Notes: a model not told the origin generated them from the letters alone. 54,036 bases of DNA from an uncultured Acidimicrobiales bacterium (GCA_937925335.1 CALEWY010000082.1:1-54036), one strand, 5' to 3'. Shown: positions 43,066-53,760, numbered from the stretch's first letter. Numbers and translations are program-made.

Positions 43066-43079
43066 TTGTTGGGACAGGT

Positions 43080-43703
43080 ATGACGAGCGCATCCTCCACA
43101 GCAACCAATCCCGGACCGATCACGATGTACGGCGCCGACTGGTGCGGCGACTGCCGTCGAGCGAAGGCCTGGTTCGCTGAGAACGAAGTCGAGTACACCT
43201 ACATCGATCTGATCGAGAACCCGGACGAGACCGAGACGGTGCTCGAGCGGAACAACGGCCAGAAGAGCATCCCCGTCATCGTGTTCGCCGACGACTCACA
43301 CCTCACCGAGCCGAGCAACGCCGACCTCGAAGAGAAGGTGGCAGCGTTGTCGAACAGCAGCTCCACTTCAAGCGCTGCCTCCGACAGCGACGCGTCTGAC
43401 CGCTCGGCACCAACCGGCAGGGTTGTGGTCGACAACACCGAGCAGAACCGCTTCGAGTTACGAGCCAGCGAAGCGGGCGACGCCGAGGTGCTCAGCTTCG
43501 CCGACTACACGGTTCGAGACTCGAGCCTCGTCGTCCCTCACGTCGAGACGGCCCCCGCTCACCGCGGAAACGGCTTCGCGGCCGAACTCATGGGTGGTGT
43601 GGTGACCAATCTTCGATCCACGAGCCGCACGATCGCTCCGCTGTGCCCCTTCGCTGCCGCATACCTGCGAGACCGCCCCGAAACCCACGACCTTCTCTCG
43701 TAG
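43080..43703 (+). CDS. Glutaredoxin-like domain fused to a small GNAT (YjdJ-type) acetyltransferase domain
   Basis: A 207-residue fusion. Residues ~12-90 are a glutaredoxin/mycoredoxin-like thioredoxin fold with the redox motif CGDC (GADWCGDCRRAKAWF), SIPVIVF with the cis-Pro, and HLTEPS. A 25-residue Ser/Asp-rich linker follows. Residues ~115-207 match the short GNAT class PF14542/YjdJ: NRFELRA, VVPHVETAPAHRGNGFAAELM and APLCPFAAAYLRDRPE. The first part probably reduces disulfides or mixed mycothiol disulfides; the second may acetylate an unknown amine. Both parts keep their key residues. No Shine-Dalgarno is apparent at the ATG chosen, which is the first consistent with the fold. Confidence 0.83.
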   Translation: MTSASSTATNPGPITMYGADWCGDCRRAKAWFAENEVEYTYIDLIENPDETETVLERNNGQKSIPVIVFADDSHLTEPSNADLEEKVAALSNSSSTSSAASDSDASDRSAPTGRVVVDNTEQNRFELRASEAGDAEVLSFADYTVRDSSLVVPHVETAPAHRGNGFAAELMGGVVTNLRSTSRTIAPLCPFAAAYLRDRPETHDLLS

Positions 43704-43733
43704 AACCAGGTCACGGGCGGCGAGATCGCTCAG

Positions 43734-44627
43734 CTATTCGTCCAAGAATCTGAACGCTTCGTCTGGGGCGCACCGGATGTCGCTGACGAGCTCGTTCAGT
43801 TGTTCGAACGAGTCGAGTGTTTCGATGTCGACAAGGCCGTGGTCGAGCACGTAGTACTCGTCGTGGAGGAGCGCATTCGACTCGCTGTCGAAAACCATGG
43901 CGTAAACGATCTGGCGCTGGCCCGGGTTCAGCGACTCGATCGGTATGGATGGCGCGCACAACCGAAAGTTGTACGACGCAGGGTCAGCCCATTCGAACGC
44001 TGCGGCCTCACCCAAGTCATCGAAGGCATACGCCTGAATGTCCTCGAGCGCAGCCATTGGAGAACCGCCGCCTTCGAAGAGCCGACCAGACACGATTCGA
44101 AACTGTCCCGATGCTGGCAATCGGTCGATTTTCACCGAATCGAAGACCGCGACGGTTGCGACACCGTCACCGTCCTCGTTCTGAAAGACCGCCCAGCGGA
44201 TCACGTCCGGAGCGAGGCCTTCGGTGTCGGAGTAAGCGATCCCGCCGGCCGGTATTGGGATCGTCGTGGTCGTTGGTTGTGTCGTCGTCGTAGCAACCGT
44301 TGTTGCCACGTTGGCCCCGTCCGAGTTGGTCGCACCATCGACCGCATCGAGCGCCTGGCCGTCCAACGACTGGCCGTAACGCTCCTTGAGCACATCGGAT
44401 CGGACTACGTACGAACCAACGATGACGACCGAGAGCAGGGTTGTTGCGCCGAGCCACCACAGCACGTGCAATCGTGTGGCCGAGAACAACAGGTAGCCGA
44501 GAAGGCCAAAGAGGATCCCCCCGACCACGAGACCAACGAGGGCAAGGTCGATCGGTCGACCGAGAAAGAAGCCACCAACGGAACCGAGCACCGCAGACAG
44601 CACAACAACGTTTCTGGCGCTGTTCAT
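43734..44627 (-). CDS. Membrane protein with extracytoplasmic domain, unknown family
   Basis: A 297-residue protein. Three hydrophobic helices lie in the first ~80 residues (VVVLSAVLGSVGGFFLG; LALVGLVVGGILFGLLGYLLF; LWWLGATTLLSVVIVGSYVV). A Thr-rich linker (TTVATTTTQPTTTTIP) follows, then a ~165-residue globular domain rich in acidic and aromatic residues with two Cys (RLCAPS and DIRCAP) that could form a disulfide. The layout, membrane part plus Thr linker plus small external domain, recalls the Hsp70 C-terminal part in this window, but I see no sequence match. The function is unknown. Confidence 0.65.
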   Translation of the reverse strand: MNSARNVVVLSAVLGSVGGFFLGRPIDLALVGLVVGGILFGLLGYLLFSATRLHVLWWLGATTLLSVVIVGSYVVRSDVLKERYGQSLDGQALDAVDGATNSDGANVATTVATTTTQPTTTTIPIPAGGIAYSDTEGLAPDVIRWAVFQNEDGDGVATVAVFDSVKIDRLPASGQFRIVSGRLFEGGGSPMAALEDIQAYAFDDLGEAAAFEWADPASYNFRLCAPSIPIESLNPGQRQIVYAMVFDSESNALLHDEYYVLDHGLVDIETLDSFEQLNELVSDIRCAPDEAFRFLDE

Positions 44628-44784
44628 CGCGCGACAACTTCGTTGTTTTTCATCGCTGCCCTGCCCATCACGAACCTCTCGTCGTCGACAGTACAGCGTG
44701 CATGTCGATGCTCCCCACGAGGAGTCGTTTCACGACCGGCGGCGGCCTGCCGTGCACCGGAACCGCGGCCAAGGGCACCGTTCG

Positions 44785-44790
44785 TAGAAT
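44785..44790 (+). promoter_or_regulatory. Candidate leaderless -10 box (TAGAAT) for gpmI
   Basis: TAGAAT lies 6 nt before ATG 44797, and no Shine-Dalgarno sequence intervenes. No convincing -35 is present. Confidence 0.5.
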
Positions 44791-44796
44791 GGCTGG

Positions 44797-46469
<1,673 letters not shown>

Positions 46470-46473
<4 letters not shown>

Positions 46474-47342
46474 CCGACGACAACTCCCGCGACGCCAACG
46501 AGCACGACCCCCAAACCAATGAGCTGGGCTCGACTCACCGGGTCGCGGAAGAACATGTAGCCAATCGCCACGCTCACGGCAGGAAACATCGACGTGGTGA
46601 CAACGGCAGACGGCGCATCCACCTCGACACCGAGCAGGTAGAAGACCGTCGAGAGTCCTGCAAAAACTCCGCCGACCATCAGGTTGGATCGCTGGCCGGC
46701 CGGAGGCGTAATCGATGCTCCCGCCTGCAGCGCGATCAGTGACAAGAACACCCACGCCACCACCCGTTGACTCACCGCCGGCCACGATCCACTCTCAGCC
46801 GCCACGTCGACGATGACGCTCAGGCCAAAGCCGTAGGCGAGCCCAGAGATCGTCCCCCACCGAAGCCCGGTGCCAACGTCGGTCGTCGCTCGGCCGGCGG
46901 AGCTGATCAACGCAAGACCGGCGAACGCGACGACGGCGCCACCGGTCGCCAGCCCGCTCGCCTCCGCGCTGCGCACGACGACGTACAGAAACGGAATCAC
47001 CGCAGACAACGTTGCAACGATCGGCGACACGACGGTGGATGACGACGCGGCAAGACCCTGGAAGTAGCACCAGAGCCCAACCCCGAGGCCAAAACCTGAG
47101 AGCGCACCCAGCATGACGTCGCCGGAGTCGAAGCGGCTCGACACAAAGCCGAGCGTCGCGAGCGAGGCCATGATCGCGATCAACTGCATACCGGCAGCGG
47201 CCGTGAGCGCGCTGCTCGCAGCAACGACGCGGCGGCCGAACAGGTCGGAGATGCCGATCCCTAGCGCTGCCATCGATCCCCACAATGCACCCAAGAGCGG
47301 GATGGTAGAACCGGCGGTCGCATGCCACGCCGACGTCACCAC
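46470..47342 (-). CDS. EamA/DMT-family transporter
   Basis: A 290-residue protein of about ten membrane helices in two EamA repeats, each ending in a conserved pattern (AGLALIS near residue 140; FRDPVSRAQLIGLGVVLVGVAG at the C-terminus). Such proteins export or import small metabolites; no substrate is predictable. The start is uncertain: GTG 47342 or 47339, or a Met nearer the first helix at about 47273. It is convergent with gpmI and divergent from the glycosidase-like gene. Confidence 0.8.
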
Positions 47343-47523
47343 GCAGCGAGAACGATCCCGCTGCTCAACGAGCGATCGGTTTCACCCAAGATGGTTCACC
47401 AGCGATCAGCGCTACCGGCGATCAGTAAAGCGAGATCGGCCATACGAAACGCAGAGCCGTGCTCGTTGTCGTACCAACTGGCATCTGTTGAAGAGCGCTG
47501 GGACCTGCGATCATCACCAGACC

Positions 47524-49407
47524 ATGGTCGATCTCGAGCACTACATCCGAGCTGTTCACCACCCCGACGGTGTCGAGCTACAACGAGACCAACATCGGCT
47601 CGCCCTTCACGCCACAAATGAGTTGGCTGGCGTTCGGCCAGAGGGTGGCCGGATGGATCGTGTCTCGATCGGGGTCGATCTCGACATCGAGGCCTTCGGC
47701 ACCGACCCTGCATTTCTCGGCTACGGCTTCACCCAATTCGCACTGCCGACCACGGGCAACCGCGGCCGGCCATTCGATTGGGATCCGGCACCGAACCTTC
47801 GGCCACTCGAGATCGTGCTTCCACTTCTCGTTCGTTGTGATGACCAAACCGTGCTCTTCGCTCCGCTCGACTCCTTCCACGAGCAGGTCATCGCCGTCGA
47901 TCAGGACACGTCCGGCGTTCATGGCTTTCGCTGGGGGTGGCAGGGCGATCTCGACACCATCCCCACCGGAACAACGTCCACGCTCGGTGTGTACGAGGGC
48001 TCGACGCCCACCGACGTTCTGGCGCAGTGGCGACGCGAGCTGGCGCCGACGACCAACCGAGCCGGCAGCGATGATCCGCTCCTCACGCACCTCTCCTACT
48101 GGACCGACAACGGCGCTGCGTACTGGTATCGGCGTGAGCCCAACCTTGACCTCGCCTCCACGCTCGAAGCGAAACTCAGGGAGCTGGACGACCTCGGCGT
48201 TGGGATCGGATCGGTCGAGCTCGACTCGTGGTTCTACAGCCATGAGATCAGCCGACCCGTGACCGAGGTTGGCTACCTCTCCGAAGTTCCGCCGACCGGC
48301 ATGCTCGAGTGGACGCCACGCCCGGACGTGCTGCCCGATGGGATCAACCCGTTGCGCTCGCGCCTCGGCGACCGACCACTCGTCCTGCACAGTCGCCACA
48401 TCTCAACACGCTCGCCCTACGTCGATGAAGGCGAATGGTGGATCGATCACGCAGCGCACCCGGTCGACCAAGAGTTCTTCTATCGATGGTTCGCCGATGC
48501 GAAGAGCTGGGGCGCTACCTGCATCGAGCAGGACTGGATGCTGATGACCTGGCTCGGTGTCGGCCAGCTCCGATCACACCCAGGTCGAGGAGAAACGTGG
48601 CTTCGAGGGCTCGACACTGCCGCTGCCGCACACGACATGACCGTGCTCTATTGCATGGCGACCCCCGCCGACCTGTGTCAGGCCGCGTCGCTCGACCGAG
48701 TGATCGCGGCTCGCACCTCCGACGACTACCGCTACGCCGACGACCCCGCGTTCTTGTGGCGTTGGTACCTCGGCGTCAACCGGCTCGCGAACATCATCGG
48801 AGTCCCCGTCTTCAAGGACTGCTTCTTCTCCGATTCGGATCCGGGCGACGACAAGATCGACGGCGACCCCCACGCCGAGGTCGAATCACTCCTCGCCGTT
48901 CTCGGCGGTGGCGTGGTTGGAATCGGTGACCGACTCGGCCGCACCAACGTCGACATCGTCCGCCGCATCGCGCACCCGGACGGCCGACTCATCACACCCG
49001 AACGCGGGCTGGCGCTCCACGACCGCTCGCTGTTCGATGACGCCTCGATGCCCACCATCACGTGGGCTGAAGCGGGCGACGGCCCATGGCGCTACATCGT
49101 TGGGCTGCACATGGCCGACACTGACGAAGCGGTCGGTGGACGACTGGACCTCGGTGGCGAATGGCTGATCTATGACTGGCGAACCGGCGATTCGTGGATG
49201 TCGAGCACCATCACCACCGAACTCGGTCACAGAGACTGGACGTTGTTAATTTGTTGCCCGCTCGATGAGGCGACCGAGGATGGCATCGTGATCGGGGACC
49301 CAACGGTGTACGCAACGATGAGCGCTGCTCGGGATCAAACCAAGGATCGATCCGTCAGCATCGTCGAACAGCAGCGTCGAACAGCAGCGTCGAACCGCAG
49401 TGCGTAA
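47524..49407 (+). CDS. Glycosidase-like (beta/alpha)8 protein related to alpha-galactosidase/Sip1-type folds
   Basis: A 627-residue soluble protein without signal peptide. It has an N-terminal beta-rich region (about 1-200), a central presumed TIM barrel (about 200-480) with THLSYWTDNGAAYWY, SVELDSWFYSHE (possible acidic catalytic residue), CIEQDWMLMTW (second acid) and VLYCMATPADLCQAASLDRVIAARTSDDY (in part), and a C-terminal beta domain (LDLGGEWLIYDWRTG). The YWTDNGA pattern and acid placement suggest a GH36/raffinose-synthase-like clan, but this was judged by eye only. No carbohydrate transporter is adjacent. ATG 47524 is chosen because homology-like sequence begins there. Confidence 0.55.
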   Translation: MVDLEHYIRAVHHPDGVELQRDQHRLALHATNELAGVRPEGGRMDRVSIGVDLDIEAFGTDPAFLGYGFTQFALPTTGNRGRPFDWDPAPNLRPLEIVLPLLVRCDDQTVLFAPLDSFHEQVIAVDQDTSGVHGFRWGWQGDLDTIPTGTTSTLGVYEGSTPTDVLAQWRRELAPTTNRAGSDDPLLTHLSYWTDNGAAYWYRREPNLDLASTLEAKLRELDDLGVGIGSVELDSWFYSHEISRPVTEVGYLSEVPPTGMLEWTPRPDVLPDGINPLRSRLGDRPLVLHSRHISTRSPYVDEGEWWIDHAAHPVDQEFFYRWFADAKSWGATCIEQDWMLMTWLGVGQLRSHPGRGETWLRGLDTAAAAHDMTVLYCMATPADLCQAASLDRVIAARTSDDYRYADDPAFLWRWYLGVNRLANIIGVPVFKDCFFSDSDPGDDKIDGDPHAEVESLLAVLGGGVVGIGDRLGRTNVDIVRRIAHPDGRLITPERGLALHDRSLFDDASMPTITWAEAGDGPWRYIVGLHMADTDEAVGGRLDLGGEWLIYDWRTGDSWMSSTITTELGHRDWTLLICCPLDEATEDGIVIGDPTVYATMSAARDQTKDRSVSIVEQQRRTAASNRSA

Positions 49408-49523
49408 CAGCGGCGTCGAACCGCGCCCGCCGAACTTGCTCGCCCGACCTGCACGCGATGAACAGCGCTCACCGGGCTGAACTGTGCTCACCGGACTCAA
49501 CTGTGCTCGCCAAACCCGCCGAT

Positions 49524-51137
49524 CTAGTCGACGAGGTCGGCCGTGTCGGCGTTTGTCATCCCGGACTCAACGAGTCGTTCCGACAGTTGGATCATGCCGC
49601 GGTAGTCGGACTTCGCCGTCAAAAGAGCGGCATCCGCTTCGCGCACCAGCGTCGAGAAGTCGCTCGGATACTGATCAGAGATGGCGAGACCACCGCTGAT
49701 GCCGAGGCCTGTGCCGGGGAACTCTTCGTCGAGTCGTTGACGAAGGCCGATCAGCACTCGATTGGCGCTGGCGACACCTTCGTCGTTTCCGCTGACCGAC
49801 TGCGCGACGACGAACTCATCGCCACCCAGTCGACCGACAAGGTCTCGGTCTCGCGTAAACTCGCGCAGGGTATCCGCGAGTGCGACGAGGGCTCGATCAC
49901 CACGGTGATGGCCAAAGCTGTCGTTGAGTCCCTTGAAGCCGTCGAGATCGAGGACGAGCACAGCCAGGACCTCATCAGCGTGCAAGCCGCGCAACATCTC
50001 GGCGCCGCGCCGCGAGATCTCACGGCGGTTTGCAAGCGTGGTGAGCGGGTCGGTCAATGCGGCTCGTTCGAGATCGTCGATTGGCTCGCTCACCCGCCAC
50101 AGGATCGCCAGGGCGAGAAGAACGAAGAGCCCGCCGCCAAGGGTGATGAAGAGCGTCATGCGCTGTTGGCCAGCGACGATCTCGGTGAACTCGTCTTCCG
50201 ATGCACGAACGACGATGTCCCAATCCAAGCCCTGATCGTCCGGGAGCTGCTGACGTAAGACAAGGTCGACACCGTCATCTCCGTCGATGCGGGTCACGGA
50301 CGATCCCATATCGAGACCAGTCGCTGGAACGCCGAGCTCTCTGGTCGAAAGAAGGCGGATCGTTCCGTCGTCGTCGATGGTGACTTGCTCTTCGTATCGA
50401 CTCGGCGCCGCAACGACGGTGTCACCTGACACCACGAATGCTTCGCCGGTTTCCGTGCTCGACATCTCATCCAGGAACGCACCGAGGCCAGACAGTTCGA
50501 CGTCCACACCGACGACCGCGATGACTTCACCATCGACTCGAACAGCGCGGCTGGCGGTCACGCCCGGCTGCTGGGACGAGAAGAAGACGTACGGATCGGT
50601 CCAATTGATGGTTTCGCTGCTCGCCGCCGTTCCGTACCACGGCCGCAACGTCGGGTTGTAGGAGTCGTCGAGCAGCGTTTCGGTCGACGTGAGGACGAAG
50701 TCGGTATCGAAGTGCTCGACGATCACCGTGCGCTCATCGCCCATCGTGATGCGCTTCGTGCGGAAGCCATCTTCTTCGGTCGCGACGAACACAAACGACC
50801 CGTCCGGATAGCCAACGAAGGCGCCCGTCATCTGCGGCATCACTGAGAGCTGCGTGTAGAGATATCGCTCGAGCCCGGGGTTCGACGTGTCGAGCAGGTC
50901 GGACGCGAGCAGCCGAGCGGTGACTTCGACCGATTGCTCGGCAGGGTCGAGGTGACGAAGGATCGACTCGATCGTGGTGTCGCCGTCGCGAGCGATCGCA
51001 TCTTCGGCGACTGCGATCGAGTTTTGACGAGCAGAAAAACCACTGACAGCCACGGCGATCAACTGGATCAAAACGACCAGAGTGAGCGCCACGACGACGT
51101 ACTTGTTTCGCTGGGAGCGAGGGAGGGAGAGAGCCAT
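49524..51137 (-). CDS. Membrane diguanylate cyclase with extracellular dCACHE sensor
   Basis: A 537-residue signalling protein. Helix 1 is VVVALTLVVLIQLIAVAVSG (13-32) and helix 2 MTLFITLGGGLFVLLALAIL (327-346). Between them is a double-CACHE sensor, with YNPTLRPWYGTA and ITWTDPY-like segments (INWTDPYVF) and GEVIAVVGVDVEL, typical of ligand-binding PAS-like folds for small organic acids or amino acids. The GGDEF domain (355-520) is intact: DPLTTLANRR, DLDGFKGLNDSFGHHRGD, GGDEF at 438-442, and a product-inhibition I-site RDRD at 429-432 exactly five residues before it. It should make c-di-GMP under feedback control. AGGGAG precedes the ATG. It may be co-transcribed with the MerR gene 89 bp upstream. 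Confidence 0.92.
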   Translation of the reverse strand: MALSLPRSQRNKYVVVALTLVVLIQLIAVAVSGFSARQNSIAVAEDAIARDGDTTIESILRHLDPAEQSVEVTARLLASDLLDTSNPGLERYLYTQLSVMPQMTGAFVGYPDGSFVFVATEEDGFRTKRITMGDERTVIVEHFDTDFVLTSTETLLDDSYNPTLRPWYGTAASSETINWTDPYVFFSSQQPGVTASRAVRVDGEVIAVVGVDVELSGLGAFLDEMSSTETGEAFVVSGDTVVAAPSRYEEQVTIDDDGTIRLLSTRELGVPATGLDMGSSVTRIDGDDGVDLVLRQQLPDDQGLDWDIVVRASEDEFTEIVAGQQRMTLFITLGGGLFVLLALAILWRVSEPIDDLERAALTDPLTTLANRREISRRGAEMLRGLHADEVLAVLVLDLDGFKGLNDSFGHHRGDRALVALADTLREFTRDRDLVGRLGGDEFVVAQSVSGNDEGVASANRVLIGLRQRLDEEFPGTGLGISGGLAISDQYPSDFSTLVREADAALLTAKSDYRGMIQLSERLVESGMTNADTADLVD

Positions 51138-51226
51138 AGTGGGTACTCCCTGAATATCGATCCGAAATCGTGCGCACTTGAGGCGGAAGTGGCTGCGTTC
51201 CGGGCGATTCGCCCTCGTTCATGGCA

Positions 51227-51994
51227 CTACGTTGCGGCGTCGCTTGAGTTTGCTCGTTCGACATACATCGCGGCGAACTCGGCGAAACGATCGGTGAGCT
51301 CGGCCGTGACAACCGCAGTCGCCAGCTCCGCGAGCTGACCCACATCGTCGGTCAACGACACCGCACGATCCGCGGGCATGCCGTCAGCCACGAAGGGATC
51401 CCAAAGATGGGTCTCGAACAGTGTCCGAAATCGCTCGGCTATCTGATCGAGGTCGGCGCCCAACGCGCCGTAGGAATCGAGAATCGTGCCGATGGGGATC
51501 CCGAGACGAGCGGCGGTCGGGCCAATGTCGGCGAAGGCGGCGTTGCGAACCACGACGTCGGTGCCATCGAGTTCGATCATGCCAAGCTCGACGGCCCGCA
51601 CGATGTCGGCCTGGTGAAGTTCGATATCGGCGAAGCGCTCCAACAGCTCGGGCATCGTGAGCCGCAACGGTTGGCGGGCGAGGGACGGGGCCACTTCTCT
51701 GAGGTTGATCAGGCCCCGAACGGTGCGACCTGCCTCCCACGATTCGAACACCTCTCGGATCGCAGCGAGTGAGAATCCTCGCTCCTGGAGCGAGGCAATG
51801 GCCCGCAATCTCGAACGATGGTGATCGCCGTAGTAGCCAACTCGACCTCGTCGCTCCGGCGGCGAGAGCAGCTTCTTGTTCTGATACATCCGCACTGTCG
51901 AAACCGGAATCCCCGCCTCGGCGGCCAGTTCATCAATGGTTTGATCACCGGGCTGGGCGGGCGGCCCAGCTGAGCTTTCGTCCGTCGTGGTCAC
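51227..51994 (-). CDS. MerR-family transcriptional regulator
   Basis: A 255-residue regulator. The winged helix reads TIDELAAEAGIPVSTVRMYQNKKLLSPPERRGRVGYYGDHHRSRLRAIASLQERGFSLAAI (quoted by its ends), the standard MerR head. The C-terminal ~160 residues are helical and contain no metal-binding Cys cluster, so it is not a CueR/SoxR-type metal or redox sensor. It is divergent from the YndJ/DUF1990-like gene, with three 18-bp repeats between them that are its probable operator. A TAAGCT box at 52002-52007 lies 7 nt before the GTG start, implying a leaderless transcript. Confidence 0.88.
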   Translation of the reverse strand: MTTTDESSAGPPAQPGDQTIDELAAEAGIPVSTVRMYQNKKLLSPPERRGRVGYYGDHHRSRLRAIASLQERGFSLAAIREVFESWEAGRTVRGLINLREVAPSLARQPLRLTMPELLERFADIELHQADIVRAVELGMIELDGTDVVVRNAAFADIGPTAARLGIPIGTILDSYGALGADLDQIAERFRTLFETHLWDPFVADGMPADRAVSLTDDVGQLAELATAVVTAELTDRFAEFAAMYVERANSSDAAT

Positions 51995-52001
51995 GATCGG
52001 C

Positions 52002-52007
52002 AGCTTA
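52002..52007 (-). promoter_or_regulatory. Candidate leaderless -10 box (TAAGCT) for the MerR gene
   Basis: On the minus strand TAAGCT is followed by 7 nt and the GTG at 51994. The -35 region is not clear. Confidence 0.45.
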
Positions 52008-52043
52008 GAAGAACCTCGCGAGCCAATACTCCGTGAGCAGAAA

Positions 52044-52097
52044 CTAACGTGATAGTAAACATTAACTTGATAACAAATGCTAACGAGGTTACGATGC
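52044..52097. promoter_or_regulatory. Three direct repeats with exact 18-bp period, probable MerR-regulator operator
   Basis: CTAACGTGATAGTAAACA (52044-52061), TTAACTTGATAACAAATG (52062-52079) and CTAACGAGGTTACGATGC (52080-52097) are consecutive units; the first two are clearly related and the third shares YTAACG. The stretch is strikingly AT-rich against its surroundings. It overlaps the -35 and -10 of the rightward gene, so binding should block or remodel that promoter. Confidence 0.7.
52067..52095 (+). promoter_or_regulatory. Promoter of the YndJ/DUF1990-like gene (TTGATA, 17 bp, TACGAT)
   Basis: TTGATA (52067-52072) and TACGAT (52090-52095) are separated by 17 bp, the ideal spacing, and ATG 52102 follows 6 nt later. 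This is the best-formed promoter in the window and predicts a leaderless mRNA. Confidence 0.7.
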
Positions 52098-52101
52098 GGT
52101 C

Positions 52102-53634
52102 ATGTTCGCAGCCACCCTTCCCCTCGAATGGACCGAAATCATCCTGGCGATCGGGATTCTCGTCATCGTCCCGCTCGGCCTCGCCAACGTCACCGCCGAC
52201 CCGATCAGCGGCGTCGCCACCCCTCACCTTGCGCTCCTTCGACGCCTTCACCCCATCGCTGCTCTTCCGGCGGTCGCCAGCTTTTTGTTTGACAGCGGTG
52301 GTCTCGCCGGATTCCTGACCGCTCCATGGCTGGCGTTCACCATTGCGTTCGCCGCAATCGGAGCGGGTCGGATGATCAGCCGAGACACGCTGGCGACAGC
52401 CGCGATCGGCATCGACGCCGGCCTCATGTTCATCGTGGTCGGCGGCGGATGGTTGACGCTCAGCCGACTCGGGCTCAATCCGATGGGCTTTGACGACATC
52501 ATCGTTCGCCTCACCGCCGTCCACTTCCACTACGCCGGTTTCGCCCTTCCAATCGTGGCCGGAGCAACGGCTCGTGACCGCCTGGTCGCCGGGATGCCGG
52601 CATGGGTGGTTCCCGCTGGCACGATCGTCGGGGTGCCACTCACGGCGCTCGGTATCACCACCGGCGGCTGGCTCGAGTGGATCGCCGCCACCCTCATGGC
52701 GTTGGTTGGCCTCGCCGTCGCCGCACAGCTCTTCGCTGTCGCCCGAGACGAGGCTGATCGTCTCGCACGGTTGCTCCTCACGGTTGCCGCAACGGCGCTC
52801 AGCATTGGCATGGCACTCGCCATCACCTACGCCTGGTTTGTCTGGTTCAACATCGACGGACTGCCGATCGACCGTATGGCCCGCACCCACGGCAGCCTCA
52901 ACGCATTCGGTTTCGGCCTGCTCGGTTTGATCGGACTCCTTCGTCGCAGCGCTGTGACCCGAGATGCCCTGACCCGAGATGCCCTGACCCGAGATGCTCT
53001 GACCGAAGCCAAGGTCGACCAAGCACGAGCTGCTACCGAGACCGTCAACGCTGGCACGACGCTTGGCCTTCGGTGGGGCAACGCCAAGCCCACCGACCTG
53101 CTCGAAACGCTGAATCTGCCGACCGCTACAGCCGCAACCGAGCACGGCGTGTTGGCGAAGAGCGACGGCCGCACCAACGTCTGGACGCAACCGATCGATC
53201 AGGATCGCTTCGACGCAGCGGTCGATGGCATCAAAACGTGGGCTGGCCATGACGCGGCAGGGATCATGCGGGCACCGGCCCACCCCGAGGTTGTGGTCGG
53301 CACCGAGCTCGCCATGACCATCCCCGCATTCGGTCCGTTCAACGTGACCGCTACCTGTCGGATCGTCGAGGTCATCGACGAGGTAGATCGGTTCGGCTTC
53401 ACCTACGCCACGCTCCCCCACCACATCGTCGAGGGTGTCGAGACGTTCCTCATCGTTCGAGACGCCGACACCGCTCGGGTGGAGGTGACCGCCCACTGGC
53501 GACCACTCGCCATCGCCGCACGCATGGCACCGCCGGTGACGAAGTTCTTGCAGGGTCGAGCGATCGGCCGATTCCTCGACGGAATCGCAACCCATCGGAC
53601 AGCCGAACGGGTTGAAGACCCAGTCGCTCGCTGA
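52102..53634 (+). CDS. Membrane protein fusing a YndJ-like domain with a DUF1990-like domain
   Basis: A 510-residue protein. Residues ~1-285 have about nine membrane helices; RLTAVHFHYAGFALPIVAG with its HFHYAG motif and ARTHGSLNAFGFGLLGLIG with HGxxNAxGF are hallmarks of the YndJ family. A polar linker contains a three-fold TRDAL repeat (residues ~285-299). Residues ~315-500 resemble DUF1990: WGNAKPTDLLETL, MRAPAHPEVVVGTELAMTI, ATCRIVEVIDEVDRFGFTYATLPHHIVEGVETFLIVR (quoted in part). Neither domain has a known activity; in Bacillus YndJ is only a predicted membrane protein. It is regulated by the divergent MerR protein, judging from the operator. Confidence 0.8.
   Translation: MFAATLPLEWTEIILAIGILVIVPLGLANVTADPISGVATPHLALLRRLHPIAALPAVASFLFDSGGLAGFLTAPWLAFTIAFAAIGAGRMISRDTLATAAIGIDAGLMFIVVGGGWLTLSRLGLNPMGFDDIIVRLTAVHFHYAGFALPIVAGATARDRLVAGMPAWVVPAGTIVGVPLTALGITTGGWLEWIAATLMALVGLAVAAQLFAVARDEADRLARLLLTVAATALSIGMALAITYAWFVWFNIDGLPIDRMARTHGSLNAFGFGLLGLIGLLRRSAVTRDALTRDALTRDALTEAKVDQARAATETVNAGTTLGLRWGNAKPTDLLETLNLPTATAATEHGVLAKSDGRTNVWTQPIDQDRFDAAVDGIKTWAGHDAAGIMRAPAHPEVVVGTELAMTIPAFGPFNVTATCRIVEVIDEVDRFGFTYATLPHHIVEGVETFLIVRDADTARVEVTAHWRPLAIAARMAPPVTKFLQGRAIGRFLDGIATHRTAERVEDPVAR
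52954..52998 (+). repeat. In-frame 15-bp tandem repeat, three copies
   Basis: The unit CTGACCCGAGATGCC (first copy begins G) is repeated at 52954, 52969 and 52984 and encodes TRDAL units in the linker between the two domains of the fusion protein. The copies are nearly identical in DNA, which suggests recent slippage expansion. Confidence 0.8.
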
Positions 53635-53657
53635 CGCTCCCGCCGTTCGCTGCGCTC

Positions 53658-53724
53658 CCGCCGTTCGCTGCGCTCACTAACGGAGTTGTTCGCTGACGCT
53701 CACAACTCCCACACGTCCAAGTCA
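53658..53724. repeat. 67-bp repeat, copy A, with internal hairpin
   Basis: This copy aligns without gaps to 53761-53827, with about six mismatches. It contains GGAGTTGT (53682-53689) and ACAACTCC (53702-53709), a perfect 8-bp stem with a 12-nt loop. It also carries the motif TTCGCTGCGCTC, which is repeated again just upstream. Confidence 0.75.
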
Positions 53725-53760
53725 TCGAGCGCGTGACCCACGCCAGCCCGGCCTCCGTGG

